Shown here one piece after another: positions 24,048-31,854 of a stretch of 43,641 nucleotides of DNA. This stretch comes from Pseudoflavonifractor sp. 60. GTDB lineage: Bacteria; Bacillota; Clostridia; Oscillospirales; Oscillospiraceae. Made by a program: the position numbers and the translations under genes. The notes beneath the pieces were generated by a model. It was not told the origin of the DNA and did not search any database. It saw only the letters and a list, made by a program, of their open reading frames with translations. The stretch's first letter is position 1. Every line of letters starts with the position of its first letter. Location: NCBI RefSeq assembly GCF_009911645.1, contig NZ_QWKI01000035.1, positions 1 to 43,641 of the forward strand. The letters are read 5' to 3'.

Positions 24048-25076
24048 ATGATCCGATTTGAATGCGACTATACCACCGGGGCCCACCCCAAAATTCTGGA
24101 GGCCCTGGTGAACACCAACGGTGAGGCAACCCCCGGCTATGGGGTTGATCTCCACTGCGAGCGGGCCAGGGCCATGCTTCGGGAGCTGTGTCAGGCTCCG
24201 GAGGCGGGGGTCCACTTCCTGGTGGGGGGCACCCAGGCCAACACCACCATCATCGCCGCCGCCCTCCGCCCTCACCAGGGGGTGCTGTGCGCCGGGACCG
24301 GCCATATCAACGTCCATGAGACCGGAGCCATCGAGTCCACCGGACATAAGGTGCTGGCCCTGCCCTCCAGCGACGGCAAAATCACCGCCGGACAGATTGA
24401 CAAATACTGTCAGGCCCACTATGACGACCCCGCCTGGGAGCACATGGTCCAGCCGGGGATGGTCTACCTGTCCCTGCCCACCGAGGTAGGGACGGTGTAC
24501 ACCCTGGCTGAGCTGGAGGAGATCGCGGAAAACTGCCGCCGGTGGAAGCTGCCCCTCTTTGTGGACGGGGCCAGGCTGGCGGCCGGTTTGGCGGCGTCCG
24601 ACGTGACCCTGCCCGACCTGGCCCGGCTGTGCGACGTGTTCTACCTGGGGGGCACCAAGGCGGGCCTCCTCTTCGGCGAGGCGGTGGTCATTCCCAACCC
24701 CAACCTGAACCACGACTTTCGCTACCTCATCAAGCAGCACGGCGGGATGCTGGCCAAGGGGCGGCTGCTGGGGGTCCAGTTTGAGGCCTTCCTCCAGGAC
24801 GGGCTGTTTCTGGAGATCGGCAGGCAGGAGGTGGCCCAGGCCCTGCGCATTCGGGATGCCTTCCTGGCCCGGGGCTGCGCCCTGTTTATGGACTCACCCA
24901 CCAACCAGCAGTTCCCCATTCTGTCCAACGGCGCGGTGTCTGTGCTGGGGACCAAGTACTCCTTTGAGGTCTGGGAAAAGATCGACCAGGCCCACACCGC
25001 CGTCCGCTTCTGCACCTCCTGGTCCACCACCGACGCCGACGTGGATGCGCTGATTGCCGATATTCAGCGGTTGTAA
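24048..25076 (+). CDS. ltaE: Low-specificity L-threonine aldolase (LtaE type)
   Basis: A 342-residue PLP enzyme of the threonine aldolase/beta-eliminating lyase family, which splits L-threonine or allo-threonine to glycine and acetaldehyde. FECDYTTGAHPKILEAL is the start. The cofactor region is HFLVGGTQANTTIIAA, the carboxylate-binding region is LFVDGARLAAGLAAS, and the PLP lysine lies in YLGGTKAG. The length is normal for the family (about 340). A TAAGGAGG site precedes the ATG, 12 bp after pheT, so it probably shares the pheST transcript. A strong hairpin ends the unit. Exact substrate preference cannot be told from sequence. Confidence 0.9.
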   Translation: MIRFECDYTTGAHPKILEALVNTNGEATPGYGVDLHCERARAMLRELCQAPEAGVHFLVGGTQANTTIIAAALRPHQGVLCAGTGHINVHETGAIESTGHKVLALPSSDGKITAGQIDKYCQAHYDDPAWEHMVQPGMVYLSLPTEVGTVYTLAELEEIAENCRRWKLPLFVDGARLAAGLAASDVTLPDLARLCDVFYLGGTKAGLLFGEAVVIPNPNLNHDFRYLIKQHGGMLAKGRLLGVQFEAFLQDGLFLEIGRQEVAQALRIRDAFLARGCALFMDSPTNQQFPILSNGAVSVLGTKYSFEVWEKIDQAHTAVRFCTSWSTTDADVDALIADIQRL

Positions 25077-25077
25077 T

Positions 25078-25110
25078 GACAGGGGCGGCCTACGGCCGCC
25101 CCTGTCTTCA
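25078..25110 (+). terminator. Terminator of the pheST-ltaE unit
   Basis: A 13-bp perfect stem (25078-25090 with 25094-25106, GACAGGGGCGGCC/GGCCGCCCCTGTC) lies just after the ltaE stop. The T tract is weak. Confidence 0.7.
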
Positions 25111-25152
25111 TAAAAATTTAAGGATTTTGTCCTGCTTTTTGTAAGAAATCCC

Positions 25153-25161
25153 TGCTATACT
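25153..25161 (+). promoter_or_regulatory. Extended -10 promoter candidate
   Basis: TGCTATACT is an extended -10 (TGn-TATACT) placed about 57 bp before the next ATG. No good -35 box is found at the proper distance. Confidence 0.4.
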
Positions 25162-25217
25162 GGGATACGGCGGGTCAGAATCGTCCCGCGTTACATAATC
25201 CACGGGAGGTCATACCC

Positions 25218-26459
25218 ATGAAAAAATTTTTCTCTCTGCTGCTGGCCCTGATTCTGCTGCTGCCCGGGTGCGCCGGAAAACAGAATGAGACCACCACACA
25301 GCCCTGCGAGGTCATAGCCCGGGTCATGTGGTTCGGTGCGCCCGAGGCCGCTGAGGGCATCGACCTCTTTCGCTGGTATCTCTATGACGGGATGAAGCAA
25401 CAGGGCTTTGGCGAGGAAGATGAGTACTACAGTGACGAGGAGATGAATGCTCTTCTCTCCGACCTCTACGGCCTGGAGGACCTGAAGTGGTTCGACGCCG
25501 CCTTTGTCCGCATGGAGGGGGCCCGAGCCTTTGAGCTGGCCGTCCTCTCGGTGCCCAGGGAGGAGCAAAAGACCGTTGTGACCGCCTTTCAGGAGCACCT
25601 GCTGGACCGGCAGGGGGACTTCACCGGCTACGAGCCCGAACAGGCCGCTCTGGTGGAGAACGGCAAGGTCCTCACCTGCGGTCAGGAGGTGGCCTTGATC
25701 ATCTGCGAGGACGTACGAAACGTCCGACAGGCCTTTGAACGCTGCTATGGCGACGGCATCTTCGCCGAGGGGGTCCCGGAGTTTCTCCGCCCTGAGCCAG
25801 AACAGCGTCCCGACGGGCGCTATGTCTATACAGACCCCAAGAGCGACGACATGACCCTCTTTGACAGCTCCGCCATCCTGGACGCCTGGGAGAGCGGGGA
25901 CGACTCCCGGCTGTCCAGGGAGGACAAACGGGTACTGGACGCCGCCGCCCGGGTACTGGAGGAGTGGACCCGGCCGGGCATGAGCGATTATGACAAGGAG
26001 CTGGCCCTCTACGCCTGGCTGACAACCCACGTCAGCTACGACCAGACCCACTACGAGAAAAAAGGGGTGCCCCGCACCTCCTATGAGCCCTACGGCCCGC
26101 TGGTAAACGGCAAGGGGGTCTGCCTGGGTTACGCCGAGACCTTCCGCCTGCTGATGGATATGGCGGGCATCGAGTGCATTACCGTCACCGGGGCGGCCTT
26201 CCGGAACCGGGAAAATCACGCCTGGAACATGGTGCGCCTCAACGGGGAGTGGTACTGCACGGACCCCACCTGGGACCACAACGACTTTGACGGCGGATTC
26301 CAGGAGTACCAGGAGCTGGGATTGGACCAATTTCTCTCCTATTTCAACGTCACCAGTGACCTTATGGCCCACACCGACCACCAGTGGGACTACGACAGCG
26401 TCCCCGAGGCCACGGCGGAGGACGGCGGACAGATATTGACAACTGAGGCGGGAAATTGA
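25218..26459 (+). CDS. Transglutaminase-like domain lipoprotein
   Basis: A 413-residue lipoprotein (KKFFSLLLALILLLPGC, lipidated Cys at about residue 17). The N-terminal 240 residues are acidic and unrecognised. The C-terminal transglutaminase-like/papain-type domain starts near SDYDKELALYAWLTTHVSYD. Its catalytic triad is intact: Cys near 301 in GKGVCLGYAETFRLLMDMAG, His near 333 in NRENHAWNMV, and Asp near 348 in WYCTDPTWD. Bacterial proteins of this type may cross-link or hydrolyse surface proteins or wall peptides. The ATG has GGGAGG upstream. A terminator before and a separate promoter for the next gene make it probably monocistronic. Confidence 0.88.
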   Translation: MKKFFSLLLALILLLPGCAGKQNETTTQPCEVIARVMWFGAPEAAEGIDLFRWYLYDGMKQQGFGEEDEYYSDEEMNALLSDLYGLEDLKWFDAAFVRMEGARAFELAVLSVPREEQKTVVTAFQEHLLDRQGDFTGYEPEQAALVENGKVLTCGQEVALIICEDVRNVRQAFERCYGDGIFAEGVPEFLRPEPEQRPDGRYVYTDPKSDDMTLFDSSAILDAWESGDDSRLSREDKRVLDAAARVLEEWTRPGMSDYDKELALYAWLTTHVSYDQTHYEKKGVPRTSYEPYGPLVNGKGVCLGYAETFRLLMDMAGIECITVTGAAFRNRENHAWNMVRLNGEWYCTDPTWDHNDFDGGFQEYQELGLDQFLSYFNVTSDLMAHTDHQWDYDSVPEATAEDGGQILTTEAGN

Positions 26460-26465
26460 TACAAT
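26436..26465 (+). promoter_or_regulatory. Promoter of the ion channel gene
   Basis: A consensus TTGACA (26436-26441), an 18-bp spacer and TACAAT (26460-26465) lie across the stop codon of the transglutaminase gene and 40 bp before the channel ATG. Confidence 0.75.
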
Positions 26466-26505
26466 ACTCCCAGCCCCCGGCTTTGGGGCCGTCAGGAGTG
26501 TGGAT

Positions 26506-27717
26506 ATGTCCAAACAGGAAAAGCTGCTCAGCCGCAAAAAACGGCTGCTGGAGATTATAGAGGTGGGGGCCGCAGAGGACCTGACCAGCCGTCTGTATGA
26601 CATTTTGAATTCCCTAGCCATTGTGGTCAACCTGACGGTAAGCATCCTCTATACCTTTGTGGAGCTGCGGGGGCAGTATGGCTCTTGGCTGACCGCCGTG
26701 GAGGGAGTCACAGTGGCCTTCTTCGCCGTGGACTACTGCCTGCGGCTGTGGACCTCCCCCTGCCTGCACCCCAAGCTGGCCCCCGGCAAGGCGGCGGTGA
26801 AGTATATCTGTTCCTTCAGCGGCATTGTGGACCTTCTCTCCTTCCTGCCCTACTACCTGCCTGTGTTTTTTCCCTCGGGGACGGTGGCCTTCCGGATGTT
26901 CCGGGTCATGCGTATTTTCCGGCTGTTCCGCATCAACGCCTACTATGACTCCCTGAATGTGATCACGGAGGTCATTGCTAGCAAGCGCCAGCAACTCATG
27001 TCCTCAGTGTTTATTATCCTGATCCTGATGCTGGCCTCCAGCCTGTGTATGTACAGTCTGGAGCATGAGGCCCAGCCGGAGGTGTTTACCAACGCCTTTT
27101 CCGGTATCTGGTGGTCCATGTCAACCCTGCTCACGGTGGGCTATGGGGATATCTACCCCATTACGACCCTGGGAAAGCTCTTTGGCATCGGCATCGCCTT
27201 TCTAGGCGTAGGGATCGTGGCCATTCCCACCGGCATTATCTCCGCCGGCTTCGTAGACCAGTACTCCCGCATCAAGCGCATCAGCGAGTACGCCCACGAG
27301 GCCGATATCCACTTCATCAAGGTCCATCTCTCCTCCAAGGACCCCTGGGCCCGGCAGACCATCCAGGAGCTGGGTCTGCCCGCCGGCATTATTGTGGCCG
27401 CCATCCAGCGGGACGAGGGGATCATTGTCCCCAGAGGGGGCGTGGCGCTCCTCCCCGGCGACACCCTGGTGCTGGGGGCCGAGTCCATGGGGGACGACCG
27501 GCATATCGACCTGAAGGAGGTGGTCCTGCGCAGGCAGCATCCCTGGAACGGCCTGCGCATTCGGGACCTGGATATCTCCCGGCAGACCATTATCATTATG
27601 GTCAAGCGCAGAGGAAGGGTTCTGATCCCCAACGGCGATTTGACGCTGAAGGAGGGGGACCGGATCATCCTCTACTCCCAGAGCTACATCCGTGCCGACA
27701 GTACAATTGAGGTGTGA
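26506..27717 (+). CDS. Voltage-gated-type K+ channel with tandem RCK_C
   Basis: A 403-residue six-helix channel subunit. S1-S4 occupy about 30-145, and S4 has basic residues at regular spacing (RMFRVMRIFRLFRI). The pore is S5-filter-S6 with the potassium filter TVGYGD at 210-215. After S6 there is no Rossmann RCK_N domain. Two RCK_C/TrkA_C-like modules follow directly: about 270-335 (HFIKVHLSSKDPWARQTIQEL to LLPGDTLVLGAE) and about 345-403 (VVLRRQHPWNGLRIRDL to LKEGDRIILYSQ). RCK_C domains of Firmicutes can bind cyclic di-AMP, which is a possible ligand here. A GTG at 26500 is in frame, but the ATG at 26506 is 7 nt from AGGAG. Confidence 0.92.
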   Translation: MSKQEKLLSRKKRLLEIIEVGAAEDLTSRLYDILNSLAIVVNLTVSILYTFVELRGQYGSWLTAVEGVTVAFFAVDYCLRLWTSPCLHPKLAPGKAAVKYICSFSGIVDLLSFLPYYLPVFFPSGTVAFRMFRVMRIFRLFRINAYYDSLNVITEVIASKRQQLMSSVFIILILMLASSLCMYSLEHEAQPEVFTNAFSGIWWSMSTLLTVGYGDIYPITTLGKLFGIGIAFLGVGIVAIPTGIISAGFVDQYSRIKRISEYAHEADIHFIKVHLSSKDPWARQTIQELGLPAGIIVAAIQRDEGIIVPRGGVALLPGDTLVLGAESMGDDRHIDLKEVVLRRQHPWNGLRIRDLDISRQTIIIMVKRRGRVLIPNGDLTLKEGDRIILYSQSYIRADSTIEV

Positions 27718-27720
27718 AAA

Positions 27721-27746
27721 AAAGGGGCTGTTACCAGCTCCTTTTT
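27721..27746 (+). terminator. Terminator of the ion channel gene
   Basis: GGGGCTG (27724-27730) pairs with CAGCTCC (27735-27741, one G-U pair) around TTAC and is followed by TTTTT. It begins 4 bp after the channel stop. Confidence 0.8.
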
Positions 27747-27791
27747 CATATTTTTGCAGTTGTTATCATAGTGTGGGCCGGAGGTGATTTG

Positions 27792-27983
27792 ATGAAGAAA
27801 ATAACGCTGGTGTTAGAGAGGGGCGAGCCCATCCCTCCTGCGAGACGATCCGCCGGACTGTCACAGCCTGGCTCACAAAAGAACTCCGAAAATAATGCCT
27901 TTGCTGTTTTGCCGGCAAAGGCATTGTCATGTTCATTCTCGCGGCTGTGCCTTGAGGGAGGCGCCGCAACGATACACAACTGA
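27792..27983 (+). CDS. Doubtful small ORF (63 aa)
   Basis: An ATG at 27792 lies behind a textbook ribosome binding site (GGAGGTGATTTG), giving MKKITLVLERGEPIPP and about 50 further residues rich in Ser, Ala and Pro with no recognised pattern. The frame runs through a perfect 11-bp hairpin (27894-27925) that looks like the terminator of the opposite-strand HAD gene. A real short leader or peptide is possible, but the coding pattern is poor. The rest of this 289-bp gap holds only the two terminators. Confidence 0.2.
   Translation: MKKITLVLERGEPIPPARRSAGLSQPGSQKNSENNAFAVLPAKALSCSFSRLCLEGGAATIHN
27884..27925 (-). terminator. Probable terminator of the HAD phosphatase gene
   Basis: AATGCCTTTGC (27894-27904) pairs perfectly with GCAAAGGCATT (27915-27925). 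On the minus strand it is followed by ATTTTC. It lies about 80 bp beyond the stop at 28007. Confidence 0.55.
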
Positions 27984-28006
27984 GCAAGGAGGACCAGCGG
28001 GCGCAG

Positions 28007-28813
28007 TCAGGCGTCCGAACTGTCTCCCCGGGCCGTGCGGACAATCTCCCCAACTCCGCTCAGGATCATGGAGGGGCGGTAGGAGAAGGTTTTCAGCGTC
28101 TCCGGCGTGGAGATGCCCGAAAGGACCAGCACGGTTGACATACCGCTCTCCAGGCCGGAGATCACATCGGTGTCCATCCGGTCGCCCACCATCACCGCGT
28201 CCTCGGAGTGACATTTCAGCAGACGCAGGCCGGTGCGCATCATCAGCGGATTGGGCTTGCCGCAGAAATAGGCCCTGGTGCCGGTGGCCATCTCAATGGG
28301 AGCCACCAGAGCGCCGCAGGCCGGAATGGTGGTGTGCTCCCCCGGGGCTGAAACGTCCGAGTTGGCCCCAATCAGCTTGGCCCCACCCAGAACCAGGTTA
28401 ATGGCCTTAGTCACCGTCTCCAGAGAGTAGGACTTGCTCTCACCCACCACCACATAGTCCGGGTCCACATCGTTCATGGTGATGCCCACATCGTAAAGGG
28501 CGTTGAGCAGTCCGGCCTCTCCAATCACATAGGCGGAGCAGCCCGGCGCCTGCGCCTTCAGAAAGGCCGCTGTGGCCAGGGCGCTGGTGTAAAAGTGCTC
28601 CTCCGGGACGTCCAGCCCCATGCGGCCCAGCTTCTGCTGGAGTTCCCGGGGAGTGGAGCCGCTGTTGTTGGTCAAAAAAAGGTAGGACTTTTTCTCCTCG
28701 TGGAGCCACCGGAGAAACTCCGGAACGCCGGGCAGAAGTTGATTGCCGTGGTAGATAACACCGTCCATGTCGCAGATAAAGCCCTTTTTCTTCTGAAAGT
28801 CAATGGAATACAT
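28007..28813 (-). CDS. NagD-type HAD hydrolase (AraL/NagD subfamily)
   Basis: A 268-residue HAD phosphatase of the class IIA (NagD/AraL/4-nitrophenylphosphatase) group, dephosphorylating sugar phosphates or nucleotides. The nucleophile motif is CDMDGVIYHG, motif II is LFLTNNSGSTPREL, the lysine of motif III is in FCGKPNPLMM, and motif IV is VMVGDRMDTDVISG. The cap between motifs II and III has the usual size for NagD. Two in-frame ATGs (28819 and 28813) exist; GGGGA is better spaced for 28813. The physiological substrate cannot be given. It is the last gene of a minus-strand series after cca. Confidence 0.92.
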   Translation of the reverse strand: MYSIDFQKKKGFICDMDGVIYHGNQLLPGVPEFLRWLHEEKKSYLFLTNNSGSTPRELQQKLGRMGLDVPEEHFYTSALATAAFLKAQAPGCSAYVIGEAGLLNALYDVGITMNDVDPDYVVVGESKSYSLETVTKAINLVLGGAKLIGANSDVSAPGEHTTIPACGALVAPIEMATGTRAYFCGKPNPLMMRTGLRLLKCHSEDAVMVGDRMDTDVISGLESGMSTVLVLSGISTPETLKTFSYRPSMILSGVGEIVRTARGDSSDA

Positions 28814-28858
28814 AATCATTTCCCCATTTCTGTCCCGCTGTTCCCAGTGGGCATTGTA

Positions 28859-28939
28859 TTCCCCGCCAGTATATCAAATTGCGGGGAACTGTGCAAGCGG
28901 CATGAGGATCCAAGGCGCTCCAGTGGGCACACTGGGGGC
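28859..28939. repeat. Two hairpins between cca and the HAD gene
   Basis: TTCCCCGC (28859-28866) pairs with GCGGGGAA (28881-28888), and CCAGTG (28920-28925) pairs with CACTGG (28930-28935). The second hairpin, with its CTCCAGTG...CACTGGGG borders, is nearly the same as one at 43510-43529 at the far end of the window, suggesting a dispersed intergenic repeat. Neither has a good T run. Confidence 0.4.
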
Positions 28940-30268
28940 TCACAGGTCCCTCAGCAGCGCCAGCAGCCTTTCCCGCTGGTTGGGCAGTTCCCCGCTGACC
29001 ACCCGCTCCAGCAGTCCGCTGAGTACCCGGCCCACCTCCGGCCCTGGAGCAATCCCTGCCGCAATCACATCCCGGCCGTTTACCGCCAGGTCCTTTAGAG
29101 AGAAGCACTGCCCCTGGGCTACAATCTTCTCCGCCAGCGCCCTCATCTCCTCCAGCTCCGCCAGACGGCCCTGCACCTTTTCATAGGCCTGCCCCATGGC
29201 GTCCGCCCGCTTCACCGCCAGCAGCTGAAAAAACCGCTCCGGGCCCAGGCGGCCCAGCCACCTGCGGATGGAGCTCTCCCGAAGAGGGATCTGCACGTCG
29301 TGGTATTCCACCAGCGTGACCACCTGTTTTCGGGTCTCGTTGTCGAATTTCAGCGCCCGGAGCATCCCCTTTGCCAGCTCCGCGCTGACAGCCGGGTGGC
29401 CGTAGAAGTGGTCGATCCCATTCTCATCGGTCGTCTTGCAGCCGGGCTTGCCAATGTCGTGAAGGAGCACAGCCAGCCGCAGCACGGTCTGCGCCGGGAC
29501 CGCCTCCACCGCATGAATGGTGTGCTCCCAGCCGCCCCAGCAGTGCCAAGGGGTGTTCTGCTCCAGTGCCACCAGAGGCTCCAGCTCCGGCCAGAAGACA
29601 CACAGCACATCGGGGTATTGCCGCAAAATCTCCCCCGCCTGCTCCCCCTCCAGCAGTCTGCACAGCTCCACATTGATCCGCTCCGCCGCCACGTGCTCCA
29701 GTACGTGGCGGTTTTCATGGATGGCTCTGGCCGTTTTCTCCTCCACCTGGCAGCCGAACACCGCTCCAAAGCGCAGCGCCCGCATGACGCGCAGGCCGTC
29801 CTCCTGGAAGCGCTGAGCAGGGTCGCCCACGCAGCGGAGCAGGCCGGCCCGGATATCCTTCTCTCCGCCGAAGGGGTCCCGGATATCCCCGTCCAGCCCC
29901 AGGGCGATGGCGTTCATGGTGAAATCCCGTCGGGCCAGGTCGGCCTCCAGGCTGGCGACAAAGCGCACATAGTCCGGGCGGCGGCTGTCGGAGTAGGGGC
30001 CTTCGGTGCGGTAGGTGGTGACCTCGTAGGCCTCGCCCCCCTCCAAAATGGTGACGGTGCCGTGCTGGAGGCCGGCTTCAATGATCCGCCGGCCGGCAAA
30101 ACAGGCCTCCGTCTCCTCCGGGCGGGCGGAGGTGCAGATGTCCCAGTCGTGGGGCGGCACACCTCGGAGCAGGTCCCGAACACAGCCCCCCACCAGCCAG
30201 GCCTCATAGCCCGCGCCGGTGAGGGTTTTCAAAATATACTCTGCCCCAGAGGGAATCTCAAAATTCAT
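28940..30268 (-). CDS. cca: CCA tRNA nucleotidyltransferase with HD domain
   Basis: A 442-residue enzyme that builds and repairs the 3'-CCA end of tRNAs from CTP and ATP. The class II nucleotidyltransferase head has WLVGGCVRDLLRG and the catalytic PHDWDICTSA. Then come VRFVASLEADLARRDFTMNAIAL and the nucleobase-selecting region ERINVELCRLL. An HD domain follows (LAVLLHDIGKPGCK, with the second His in YGHPAVSAEL). The open frame extends upstream to 30388 across the lysozyme 3' end, but the ATG at 30268 with AGGAGG and MNFEIPSGAEYIL is the family start. Only 17 nt separate it from the lysozyme terminator, leaving no room for a separate promoter there. Confidence 0.95.
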   Translation of the reverse strand: MNFEIPSGAEYILKTLTGAGYEAWLVGGCVRDLLRGVPPHDWDICTSARPEETEACFAGRRIIEAGLQHGTVTILEGGEAYEVTTYRTEGPYSDSRRPDYVRFVASLEADLARRDFTMNAIALGLDGDIRDPFGGEKDIRAGLLRCVGDPAQRFQEDGLRVMRALRFGAVFGCQVEEKTARAIHENRHVLEHVAAERINVELCRLLEGEQAGEILRQYPDVLCVFWPELEPLVALEQNTPWHCWGGWEHTIHAVEAVPAQTVLRLAVLLHDIGKPGCKTTDENGIDHFYGHPAVSAELAKGMLRALKFDNETRKQVVTLVEYHDVQIPLRESSIRRWLGRLGPERFFQLLAVKRADAMGQAYEKVQGRLAELEEMRALAEKIVAQGQCFSLKDLAVNGRDVIAAGIAPGPEVGRVLSGLLERVVSGELPNQRERLLALLRDL

Positions 30269-30285
30269 CCAACTGCCTCCTGATG

Positions 30286-30310
30286 AAAAAGCGGGCCTTC
30301 GAAAGCCCGC
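30286..30310 (-). terminator. Terminator after the GH25 gene
   Basis: GCGGGC (30291-30296) pairs with GCCCGC (30305-30310), and the stem is followed on the minus strand by TTTTT (30290-30286). It lies between the GH25 stop and the cca start, so cca must depend on read-through or on a promoter within the GH25 gene. Confidence 0.75.
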
Positions 30311-30315
30311 TGGTG

Positions 30316-31284
30316 TTATCGCAGATCCAGGTCCAGATCCACATTTCCTTCGATACCGTCCACCTGGCCGGTGTGGGTGTACTGCCACAGGTCAAAGTGG
30401 TAGTAGAAATCCGGTTTGGTGTCGTACTCCGCCAGCCACAGGTTATACTCCGTCAGCTCCCGCAGGTCGTAGCGCAGATAGCCCAGGCTCTGGTTGAAGT
30501 AGACCGCCGGCTGAAGTCCCGCGTCCCGCACCCGCTCGCAGAAGGCGGCGGCACACTGGGTCAGCGTATCGTTATCCAGGCCGTCGGTGCGGGCGTTGCT
30601 GCCGGCGGAGATGGGTTCCCAGTCGAAAGCCAGGGGCCAGGTAATCTCATAGCCCTCTATCGCGCTGAGTACATAGTCCGCCTCCTGCCGGGCCTCCTGG
30701 GGAGTGATGGCCTGGGAGAAGAAATAGACGCCCACATCCAATCCGGCGCTGGTGGCCCCCCGCAGGTTCTGCTCAAAGGTCTGGTCCAGGAAGAGCCCGC
30801 CCTCGGTATAGCCCCGGTAGCCCACCCGGAGGATGGCAAAGTCAATGCCGTCTGCGGCTACGGCGGCCCAGTCGATCTCCTGCTGATAGGCGGACACATC
30901 AATCCCCGTTTTTGCCCGCTTCCCGTCCTTCTCGTAGGTGACCCGTCCCTTTTCATCCAGGGAGAAGGCGTTCCGGTCGTAGGGGTTCAGGGGCATTCCG
31001 TCCAGCGGGGTCATCACCCGGTCGCCAAACTGGAAGGTGACGGGTTCCTCCGGCGGGGCAGGGGGCTCCTCCGGCTCCGTCCGCAGGGTGAAAAACAGCG
31101 CCGCGCAGGCCACAATCAGTGCCGCAGCGGAAATCACCAGGGACAGTATACTCAGGCCGTTTCCGCCCCTGCGGGCAGACTGCCGCGGTCTGTGGGGCAG
31201 CGCCTCCTGGTGGCGGCGGGGCCGGGGTTCGACGGGGGGCGGGGTCTCCTCCTGGGGTTTCCTTTCTTCGGGATACTCGTTCAT
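30316..31284 (-). CDS. Membrane-anchored GH25 lysozyme (muramidase)
   Basis: A 322-residue type II membrane protein. A cytoplasmic Pro/Glu/Arg-rich tail (1-43) is followed by one transmembrane helix (about 44-67) and a Pro/Glu spacer. The external GH25 barrel starts at TGIDVSAYQQEIDW. The catalytic-type acids are visible: D129 in GIDVSAY, and D221/E223 in FDWEP, with ILRVGYRGYTEGG and VGVYFFSQAI between. GH25 enzymes cut the N-acetylmuramic acid to N-acetylglucosamine bond. Anchoring suggests housekeeping wall remodelling rather than a secreted bacteriocin or phage endolysin. The ATG has an AGGGAGG site. It has its own promoter (31327-31355) and terminator. Confidence 0.93.
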   Translation of the reverse strand: MNEYPEERKPQEETPPPVEPRPRRHQEALPHRPRQSARRGGNGLSILSLVISAAALIVACAALFFTLRTEPEEPPAPPEEPVTFQFGDRVMTPLDGMPLNPYDRNAFSLDEKGRVTYEKDGKRAKTGIDVSAYQQEIDWAAVAADGIDFAILRVGYRGYTEGGLFLDQTFEQNLRGATSAGLDVGVYFFSQAITPQEARQEADYVLSAIEGYEITWPLAFDWEPISAGSNARTDGLDNDTLTQCAAAFCERVRDAGLQPAVYFNQSLGYLRYDLRELTEYNLWLAEYDTKPDFYYHFDLWQYTHTGQVDGIEGNVDLDLDLR

Positions 31285-31326
31285 AGGCGGCGTCCTCCCT
31301 GTTTCGACAGTTTTCTTGTGTCCTCT

Positions 31327-31355
31327 ATTGTACCATAGGAGACGAGACGCCGCAA
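31327..31355 (-). promoter_or_regulatory. Promoter of the GH25 gene
   Basis: On the minus strand TTGCGG (31355-31350), a 17-bp spacer and TACAAT (31332-31327) lie 43 bp before the ATG. Confidence 0.6.
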
Positions 31356-31356
31356 G

Positions 31357-31387
31357 AGAAAACCCACACCAAAATGCTCGGTGCGGG
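31357..31387 (-). terminator. Terminator of the XRE regulator gene
   Basis: On the minus strand CCCGCACC (31387-31380) pairs with GGTGTGGG (31370-31363, one G-U pair), followed by TTTTCTC. It lies 7 bp past the regulator stop codon. Confidence 0.75.
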
Positions 31388-31393
31388 CCGTTT

Positions 31394-31714
31394 TTATCTT
31401 CTCTTCAAGTCCCTCGCTATGGCAATCAGGTGGTCCAGCTGTTCGCTGTCCAGTCCCCGCGCCGCCTCCAGCAGACGGTTGACCCGCCTGGGGTCCTTCT
31501 GCTGGGTATCAAAGAACTCGACCGGTGTGATTTTCAGAAAGTCGCAGATATAGAAGAAGGCCTCCATGGAGGGGTAGTTGTGCCCGTTTTCAATACTGCT
31601 GATATACCCTTCGCTCTGCCCAATGGACAGACTCATATCTCTTGCAGAAATTTGTTCATCCTGGCTTAACCGAAGCTGGGCTACCCGCATTCCAAATTCT
31701 GGCTTCTCAAACAC
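31394..31714 (-). CDS. XRE-family helix-turn-helix regulator
   Basis: About 106 residues. The N-terminal Cro/C1-type HTH is typical: FGMRVAQLRLSQDEQISARDMSLSIGQSEGYISSIENGHNYPSMEAFFYICDFLKITPVEFF. The C-terminal 35 residues (RRVNRLLEAARGLDSEQLDHLIAIARDLKRR) form a helix pair, probably for dimerisation. The frame opens with GTG at 31723, but a GAGGTGG site overlaps that codon and better serves the GTG at 31714. It is divergent from the SLOG gene, and the shared 140-bp region carries an operator-like site (31758-31786), so it probably represses itself and its neighbour. Confidence 0.88.
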   Translation of the reverse strand: MFEKPEFGMRVAQLRLSQDEQISARDMSLSIGQSEGYISSIENGHNYPSMEAFFYICDFLKITPVEFFDTQQKDPRRVNRLLEAARGLDSEQLDHLIAIARDLKRR

Positions 31715-31757
31715 GAAAACCACCTCGCTTATGTACCATTCTACCGTGCAGCAAAGC

Positions 31758-31786
31758 AGTTCCCTATTCTTAGAATATAGTTCCCT
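31758..31786. promoter_or_regulatory. Operator-like site between XRE and SLOG genes
   Basis: Two direct copies of AGTTCCCT (31758-31765 and 31779-31786) are spaced exactly 21 bp apart, two helical turns. They flank a perfect palindrome TATTCT-T-AGAATA (31765-31777). The site ends right against the -35 box of the SLOG promoter. It is a good candidate target of the XRE protein. Confidence 0.55.
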
Positions 31787-31787
31787 C

Positions 31788-31816
31788 TTGATATCTATAT
31801 TTAAAATAAGTATAAC
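31788..31816 (+). promoter_or_regulatory. Promoter of the SLOG-family gene
   Basis: TTGATA (31788-31793), a 17-bp A/T-rich spacer and TATAAC (31811-31816) lie 38 bp before the ATG, next to the operator-like site. Confidence 0.7.
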
Positions 31817-31854
31817 ACGAGAAATATCTACTTCAACTAGTCGCGAGGTGCGTT

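Noticed and set aside
22761-24740. Minus-strand ORF of 659 codons over pheT and ltaE
   Set aside because: Spans two well-defined genes antisense, with no recognisable domain.
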